This document shows positions 53,901-62,900 of a stretch of 64,000 nt of DNA, piece after piece. The position numbers were made by a program, and so were the translations under genes. Under the pieces are notes generated by a model. That model was not told the origin of the DNA, searched no databases, and saw only the letters and a program-made list of their open reading frames with translations. The stretch is taken from assembly GCF_012926505.1 (NCBI RefSeq), contig NZ_JABBNT010000002.1:837951-901950 (forward strand), in the 5' to 3' direction. How positions within the stretch are numbered: the first letter of the stretch is position 1; every line of letters starts with the position of its first letter. The DNA comes from Pacificispira spongiicola. GTDB lineage: Bacteria; Pseudomonadota; Alphaproteobacteria; UBA8366; Aestuariispiraceae.

Positions 53901-56900
53901 ATCGAGAAGGTCCCCGTTTCGGTTTCCATCGATTCATCGTGGTCCACCACGATGTAATCGCCGTAGCCGTCAAACTGAGCGGCACCGTTGGCCGATCCTG
54001 TATCGCCTTTGGCCGTGCCGGTAAGTCCGTTGACGCTATCCGTCACAGTTTCGCTATGCGAATTCCAAGTCACATCCGACAGGCCGAAGTGGAAAACCGC
54101 ATCGATATCGGATGTGGTGCTGCCCGTGTCGTCGCCACCGTCGAAACTGCCGCCGACCGTTCCCGATACCTCGATATCGGTGAAGCGGACGGTCATCTGC
54201 TCTTCGTCCTGGGTCTTGGAATTGTTGTACCCGCCCAAGGTGATCGTGTGATCGCCCGCGCTCAGGTCGCCCAGATCGATGGTGACCGTCTGCCAGCCGC
54301 TGTCGTAGTCGCTGGAACCGCTGCCATCGACATGTTCGATATAGTCATTGCCGTTCAGCATGACCTTCTGACCGTCGATCGCGACCCAGACCTCACCGTA
54401 CTCGCTCGATTCGTATTCCTTATCGAACACCATGCGGTAGCTGAAGGTCAGGCTGCCGTCCGTCGCACCGTCCTGGACATTGAAGGTGGTCGTGTAACCG
54501 CCCGCCATGTCGCAAACGTTGCAATCGTCGACCCCGCCGATCTTCACGACATAATCGTCGCCATCGACATAGCCCGTGGCATATCCGTCGCCGCCGCTGC
54601 TGTATTCGTTCAGCGGATCGTCGGAATAGCTGGGCGTCGTCAGATCGAAGGACATTTCGACCGGTTCCGACGCGGTGTCGCCGATCGGATCCTCCATGTC
54701 CGGTCCTTCGTCGCCGAAGAGAATGTCGTCGCCCTGCTGGCCATAGATCGTATCGTTGCCCGACCCGCCATAGATCGTGTCGTCGCCCGCTTCCCCGGTC
54801 GACCCGGATACTTCCGGAATGTCGATGGAAATCGTGCTGGACACGGTGCCGGTGTCGGTTTCGCCGCGATCCGGATCGGTATCCAGCGAGGTGACGTCGA
54901 CCGACAGGGTGAAGTCCTGCGTCCCGTAAGGCACGCTGATCGTCAGCCCGGCCAGTTGATCCGGCGTCAGGACATGCACGGTGGAACCGCTGAACGTATC
55001 GCCCGCCGTATTCGTCAGGGTCGCCCCTTCCGGAATATCGCCGATTTCGATCGTCAGCACTTCCGACCCGTCGACGTCGTTGTCGTCGGTTTCGATGACC
55101 AGCGGCGCGGTGAAGTAGCCTTCCGGCGTCAGATCGGTCGGATCGTCGCCGTACAGGATGTCGTCACCCTGCTCGCCGTAAATCCGATCGTCGTCGGCCC
55201 CGCCATAGATGGTGTCGTCGAAGCTGTCGCCCTCCACCGTCGTCGTGGCATAGCCCGTGTCGACCAGCGTGATGTCGTCCAGCGACATGCCGCGGCCGTC
55301 CGCCTGATCGTTGTCCGAGTTTTCGGTGAACACGATCCGCATGGGCTCGCCGGTGCCGACAAACCGGACCGTGACCGTCTGCCAGTCATGGTCGGTCGCA
55401 TTGGACATATCCTGCGAGTAGGAGCCCAGTTCGACCCCACCGACGGAGACGGCCATGGAGTTGACGGTTTCGTCATATCCCGGACGGCCCGAGTAGCTGA
55501 AGGTCAGCTCGTAGACCTGTCCTTCCACCGTATCCACGTCGCGATAGATGCCGTCGGAGTCGCTGAACGAATTGGCCGCGACGTTGTTCAGTTCGACGAA
55601 GTTGTCGCCATCCGCCGCAGAGTTGGTGCCGTCGGCCTGATCGCCCAGGTCGCGGACCATTTCGTCGGTCCAGATCTCGACATCTTCCGCCGTCGTCGTC
55701 CAACCGTCGATCGAGTTGGCGAAGTAGCTCGGATTGGACGTCTGAACGTCGTCCGGCAGTTCCTCGAAGGAGCTGTTGAAGATGACCGTCCGGTCACCGA
55801 CCTGCGTGAGGCTTTCGCCGACGCTGGAGCCGTTGTCACCGTACAGCAGATCCTGACCGTCGAGACCCATAATGGTGTCGTCACCGCCCATGCCGATGAT
55901 CGTGTCGTCGCCATCGGTCCCGGTCAGCGTGTCGTCGCCGCTGGTGCCCAAGATGTCCCCGGTGGCCGTGTCGTCCAGGACATAATAGCCGCCGTCGGTC
56001 AGCGTCATGCCGTCCGGCAGGTCGCCATAGACGATGTCGCCGCCCAGGGTTTCGCCGTCCAGCTCGACCAGGAAGCGTTCGGAACCGCCCGCCTCCCAGT
56101 AGACGACCTCGATCGGATACAGACCCGCTTCGGTGACCGTGTAGGTCCCGTCAAACGTATCCGTGCCGCCATTCGTCGTCCGCTCCGCCACGACATCGCC
56201 GCCAACCGACAGTCGGAAACCGTCATCGACGGTAGCGCCGAAGGTGTGCGAGCCCGCTTCGAGGTAGACATAGCCCGACAGTTTGACGACGAAGCTATCC
56301 GCCGCCGCACTGGTCGAACCCGACGCGCTTGCCGCATCGTCGCCCAGGAATTGGCCGATGGTGCTGGCACAATCGTAATCGACATTGGTCGCCGTGAAGG
56401 TGATCGTCGCCGACTGACTGTCGATGATCGTCTGCGCGTTGTCCAAGTCGCAGATGTAATCGCCGGTGTCGTAGACCATCCCCTGTAGGCCGGTTCCCGT
56501 CGGAAGGGTCGGCGGTTCACTCGGCTCCGTCGGTTCCGTCGGGGTTGCCGTCGACACGAAGGTCGCGGTCGCGTCCTGCGTCGTCAGGTCGATTTCGTCG
56601 ACGACCGGCGCCACGAAGACCGTGAAGGTTTCGCTGTCGGTCGCGACGTCGCCATCGACATCCGTGACACTGGCGGAGACGGTCAATTCGACCTCGCCGG
56701 AGAAATCTTCGGTCGTGCGCATGGCCAGACCGTCGATATCGCCCGCCTGCAGCGTCCACACGCCGGGCGACGTCTGGCTACCGTGGTTCAGCACCGCATC
56801 GGTCGGCACACCGGACAGGGTGAGCGTACCCGAGGAGAAGCCTTCACCCGTCGCCGTGACGGACAGGTTGATCGGAACCCACTGATCCTCCAGACCGCCG

Positions 56901-59900
56901 CCGGACGCACCGACATCCAGTTCCGGCGCCGTGTCGGCGATATCGATCACGACATCGGCTGTGGACGTATCGCCGTCGCCGTCGGTGATCGTGTAGGAGA
57001 AGGCCTCCTGCTCGACCGAGCCGTTGGTGGCGTGGTCGATACTGTCATCCGCCGTGAAGCTGTAGGAGCCGTTGGCGTTCACCGTCAGCGAGCCGTACTG
57101 CGTCGTCACCGTGGAACCCGCGGTCGCCGTCTGGCTCTGACCGTTGGCGTCCGTGTAGGTGAAGCTCGTCAGCGTGGAGCCATCCTGACCCAGATCGTCG
57201 TTGGTCAACAGGTTGCCGGTCACCGCCGCACCGCCTTCGACGGTGCTGGCCGTGTCGTCCACCGCATCCGGTGCCGTATCGGCAATGTTGATATCGACGT
57301 CGGCCGTCGACGTATCGCCGTCACCGTCGGTGATCGTGTAGGAGAAGCTTTCCGTCTCCGTCACGCCGTCGGTGGCATGGTCGATGCTGTCATCCGCCGT
57401 GAAGCTGTAGGAGCCGTTGGCGTTCACCGTCAGCGAGCCGTACTGCGTCGTCACCGTGGAACCAGCCGCCGCCGTCTGGCTCTGACCGTTGGCATCCGTG
57501 TAGGTGAAGCTCGTCAGCGTGGACCCGTCGGCTCCCAGATCGTCATTGGTCAACAGGTTGCCGGTAACGGCCGAACCGCCTTCGACAGTGCTGGCCGTGT
57601 CGTTTTCCGCATCCGGCACAGTATCGGTGACCGTCAGCGTTACCGACGCGGTATCCGACCCGTATTCGTTTTCCAGCGTGTAGGTGACGGTCTCGCTGAG
57701 ATCGCCGCCCGAATGATCCTCGCTGGCATCCGAGGTGTAGGTATAGGAGCCGTCGGCATTGACCGTCAGCGTACCGTATTGCGTGTCCACCGTGGACCCC
57801 GCCGCCGCCGTCTGGGTCTGGCCGTTTTCGTCCGTGTAGGAGAATTCGGTCAGTTCGCCGTCGTTGACGTCGTCATTGTCCAGCAGGTTGCCGGTAACGG
57901 TATTGCCGCCTTCGGCCACGCTCTGGCCGGTGTCGTCATGCGCGTCGACCGGCGGAGGCAGCGGCGGCCCGTCGAGTGTCACGTCTTCCCAATCCTGAAC
58001 CGTGATGCCCAACGCGTCGAAGGTCATCTCCGCGCCGCTATCCGTGTTCGGGTCGGAGTTGTTCGCGATGAATTCCTGGATCGCCCGCAACTCGTTGACG
58101 ACATCCGGGTTTTCCAGGTCGGCCGCCGTGTAGCGGATGACCAGCGTATCCGTGCCCGTGCCGCCGTCATAGCGTTCGCCCGCGCCGCCTTCACCGACGG
58201 TGAACAGGCCGGTGTCGTTGCCGGAACCGGCGTGAACATCGTCGATACCGGTACCGCCGTCGACGGTATCCTGATCCGCCCCGCCGCGCAGGATGTCGTC
58301 ACCCTGGTCGCCGTAGAGCTGATCGTCGCCCTCTTCGCCGTAGATCGTATCGTTGTAGCTGGCGTCGTCGCCGCCCGGAACGCTGATCAGTTCTTCATTG
58401 CCGATGACCGAGCCGTCGGAGAACGCGATCGCTTCGATGTTGTTCACCGTGATCATCTGACCCGTATCGTTGTCGATGATCTGGGTGTTGATATGGCCCT
58501 GGTTGTTCGTGAAGTTCTGGAACGTGTAGGACGACTGACCCTTGCTGAGATACAGCACGTCGTCGCCGTCGCCGCCGTCGACGCCGGTATGACCGACAAC
58601 GGCGCCGTTCAACTGAACCGCATCATTACCGCCGCCCATATTCAGGTTGTTGCCCTGACCGGTGGTGCCGTTCACGACGACCGTGTCGTTCCCGTCGCCC
58701 ATATGGAAGTTCTCGTTCATCACGAGATCCCGATCGACGATATAGGTTTCGTCCGCACTGGTCGCGTTGTGGTTCATATTGCCGTCGTCGACGAAGTCAT
58801 TGTCGCCGGTGGCAATCGGATCACCGGTATAGGTGCCGCTGGTGGACGTGCCGGATTCCGACCCGCTGGGCACCGCCGCCGTGTAGGAGAAGGTGTCGGG
58901 CAGCGGATCGCCGCTGATCCCGTGATCTTCATCCAGATCGGAGGTGTAGCTGTAGCTGCCGTCGGACTGAACCGTCAGCGTGCCATGGATCGTATCCACG
59001 GTGACGCCGTTGTCTTCATCGACATCCACCGTCACGCTCTGGCCGCCTTCCGCGGTGTAGGTGATCGCAGTGATCACGCCGCCCGCTGCGATGCCGAGAG
59101 TGCCGGTCAGGGTGTTGCCGCCCTCTTCGACCGTATTCTCGTTGTCGCCGCTATCGACGCCGTCGCCGCCGCCGAAGCCGCCGCCGATCCCGAAGGACGG
59201 GCCGTCATCGGTGACATAGATCGTGTGTTCACCGGTCACCGTTTCGATCGCATCCGGCCCGTCGCCGTGCAGGATGTCGTTGCCCCGGTTGCCGTAGATC
59301 GTGTCGTCGCCGACGCCGCCGGTGATCGTATCGTCACCATAGCCGTCGCCGTCCGGCAGGCTGACGCTGATGGTCTGGACCACATCCGCCGACGTATCGG
59401 TGGTGTTGTCGTCCGCATCCGTATCGACCGTGCGGGCCGAAACCGTGATGTCGAACGCGTCCGTCCCGGTCGGGAACGTGACCGTCAGGCCTTCCAGATC
59501 GTCCGCCGTCAACTGGGCCGTCCCGTTCGTGACGGTGATCGAGCCGTTGTCGGAGGTCAGGACCGCGCCTTCCGGCAGACCGCTAAGGGTCAGGCCCGCC
59601 ACTTCCGAACCGTCCTGATCGATCAGGCCGACATCGATGTCGAGTGCGGCGGACATGGTGCCTTCGTATTCGTCACCGATCAGCAGGTCGTCGCCGCCCT
59701 GACCGTCGATCACGTCGTCGCCCGCGCCGCCCAGGATCGTATCGTCGCCCGCCGAACCGGTCAGCGTGTCGTCGGTGCCTTCGTCGCCCACCGCCGTGAC
59801 GTCGGCCGCCACCTCGAGGGTCGGGCCGTCGGCCACTTCATGCACCGTGACCGGCAGGGCCATCGGTTCCGTCGTGATGGTCTCGCCGGTGACCGAATGG

Positions 59901-62900
59901 GTCGCCGTCGCCGTCACGGTGATACCGAAATCGTCCGCCGAATGATCCGTCGCCTGGATGGTCAGACCTTCCAGGTCCGCCGGGGTCAGGTCATAGGAGC
60001 TCGCCCCCGTCAGAACCTGACCGGTACCCGTCACCAGGGTCGCATCGGTCGGGACGTTGCCCAGCGTGACACCGATCGTCACCGCATTGTTGGCCTGCGC
60101 CAAATCGGCGGAGATCGTCAGGGCGATCGGCTGATCCTCATAGCCTTCCGCCGGGCCGATCTGCAGGGACAGATCGGGCATCGCGTCTTCGATTTCGAAG
60201 CTGTGCGTGGCCGTCGCGCTGTCGCCGTCCGCGTCGGTGATCGTGTAGGTGAAGCCGTCTGTCGCCGCTTCGCCGCCGACATTCTCCACCGACGTGTCGG
60301 AGGTGAAGGTGTAGCTACCGTCGGCATTCACCGTCAGCGAGCCATACTGCGTATCGACGCTGACGCCGTTGGTCGGATCGACCGCCGCGGTGACACTGTC
60401 GCCGGCTTCGTTCGTGTAGGTAATGGACGTCACCGTCGCGCCGTCCGCGCCTTCGGTGTCGTTGCCCATGACGTTGCCGGTGACGGTCGCGCCGCCTTCG
60501 TCCAACGTCACCGTAGCATCGTCCACCGCCGTCGGGACGTCGTCCACGACATTGACCTGGAAGCTGTGCGTGAAGGCGACGCCTTCCATATCCGCCGGGT
60601 CGAGGTCGTAGTCGGTGATCGCGCCGTCGCTCGGCACGCCCGTCAGGCCGAAGCTGAGCGTCGAAGTGTTTTCACCCGCACCCGCCGCATGATCGATCGT
60701 GTCCATCAGCGTGAAGGTGAAGGACCCGTCGGCATTCAGCGTCACCGTGAAGACATCGCGACCGTCGGCCGTCGCCGTCAGCACGTTGCCGGACTGGCTG
60801 TAGGTGACCGCATCGCCGTTCGACGTCAGGCCTTCCGGACCCGAAATCGTGAAGTCCAGGTCGCCGTAGCCGAGGCCGGACGGCGCGCCGTCCGCGGCAC
60901 CGTCGGCGCCGTAGTCGATGCTGATCAGTTCTTCACCGGCCAGACCCAGGTTACCGTCGGCGGACAGGGCGCCCGCATCCGGGCTGGAGCCGTCGGCCAG
61001 ATCGTCTTCATTCACCGTCGGGATGCCCGTGACGGTCGACGTCGTGACGTTGATGTTCACGTCGTCGAAGTCCTGGTCGCCGCCGCCGGGGATGTCTTCC
61101 CAGTTCTGGTTGCCCGGGCTGCTGCTGTCCTGGGTGTAGTCGTAGTTGCCTTCGTTCAGGGCCGGGTTGTCGAAGATGACCGGGTCGCCCTGACCATCCA
61201 GACGTTCGCCGTCCAGCACGGCATACCATTCGCCGTTACCGTCCTGTTCGAAGGTAACCTCGACGCCGTTCTCGATATCGCCGTTCAGGTTCGCCCCGTT
61301 CGAGATCACGAAGAAGCCGACATCCGCCGGGTCCACGCCCTCGATCGTGTAGGTTTCCCCGATATCTTCCTTCGTGTCGGCGAAGATGATCTTGCCGTCC
61401 ACCGGATTCCCGTTGGCGTCCTTGATGTAGTAGCCGTAGCTGTTGTGATAGCTGGCTTCCTCGTGACCCATATTGGTCACTTGGATCACGTGCTCTTCCG
61501 TGCCGCCCGGCGGCAGGCTGTTCGCCGTCGCCACCGGCACGTCGTCCACGACGGAAACGGAGAAGGTCTGCGTCACTTCCGCATCGGCAAGGCCGGACAC
61601 CGCATCGCCGTCACCGTCGACCGCCGCGGCCAGAATGTCCGCGCCCGGCGTGCCGGTGATGGTGAAGCCCAGATCCATGGCGTTTTCGCCGTCGGCATCC
61701 GCATGGTCCAGGCTGTCCTTCAGATCGAAGGTGTAGGAACCATTGTCGTTCAGCGTCACCGTGAAGACCTCGCGCCCATCGGCAGCGGTCGCCGTCAGGA
61801 CGTTGCCCTGTTGGCTATAGGTGATCGCATCGCCGTTCGACGTCAGACCTTCCGGACCCGTGATGGTGAAGTCCATGTCGCCGTAGCCGACGCCCGTCGG
61901 AGCGCCGTCGCCCGCGCCGTCCGCACCGTAATCGATATCGATCACGTCGCCGGAGCCGAAACCCAGATCGCCGGAGACACTCGTCGAGTCCGACCCGTCC
62001 GTACCGTCGGCCAGATCGTCCTCATCGACCGAGACGGATTCCGCCTGTCCGACGGAGATATTGTCCGTATCGGCCACCGGCACATCGTCTTCGACCGACA
62101 GGGTGAAGGTCCCGGATTCCTGCGTCCCATCGCTATCCGTCAGGGTCACCGTGAACGGCATATCCGCGATCACGTTGGCCCCGTCGCCTTCCGGATGGTC
62201 AAGCTGACCGACCAGATCGAAGGTGTAGGACATGGTACCACTGGCCGGATCGCCGGACAGTTCGACGGTGAAGACCGTCTCGCCATTCGCGCTCGCCGTG
62301 ACGGTCAGGCCGTCTTCGGAAACGGTGTAGGCAATCGCTGCACCGCCGGAGGTCAGGGCCATGGCCACCAGGGCTGGCGGGACCGAAATCGCCACCGGAT
62401 TCGTGTCCGCCGGACCGTCATTGCCGAAGTTGACGTCGAAGCTCTTCGTCACGATGGACGGATCGCTACCGTCCGTACCGGTGACGACATCGCCGCCCGC
62501 CACGGACAGGTCGTTTTCGCTCAGCGTGGCCGTGGCATTGGCACCGAAATCGATGCTCAGGCAGCCATCGGCGATCGCGATGGACTGACTCGCCGTCGAG
62601 GTGTCGCCGTCGCCATCGGTCAGGGTGTAGGTGAAGGTATCCACCGCATCCTGGCCGTCTTCGTTGGCGACCTGCTCGTCGACCGTGTAGCTCCAGGAGC
62701 CGTCGGCATTGACCGTCAGCGTGCCGTGGATCGTATCCACCGTTTCACCAGCATTCGCCTCATGGACCTCACCGTCCTCACCGGTATAGGTGAAGCTGGT
62801 GATCTCGCCGCCGTCGGCGCCCAGGTCGTCGTTGGCCAACAGGTTCGCCGAGCCCTGATCCGTCCCGACGACGATGGAAATCGACGCCCCGTCAGACAGC

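Noticed and set aside
52630..59780. CRISPR-like regular repeats
   Set aside because: The regular spacing comes from RTX nonapeptide codons and beta-sandwich modules within one open frame. There are no palindromic repeats with unique spacers and no cas genes.
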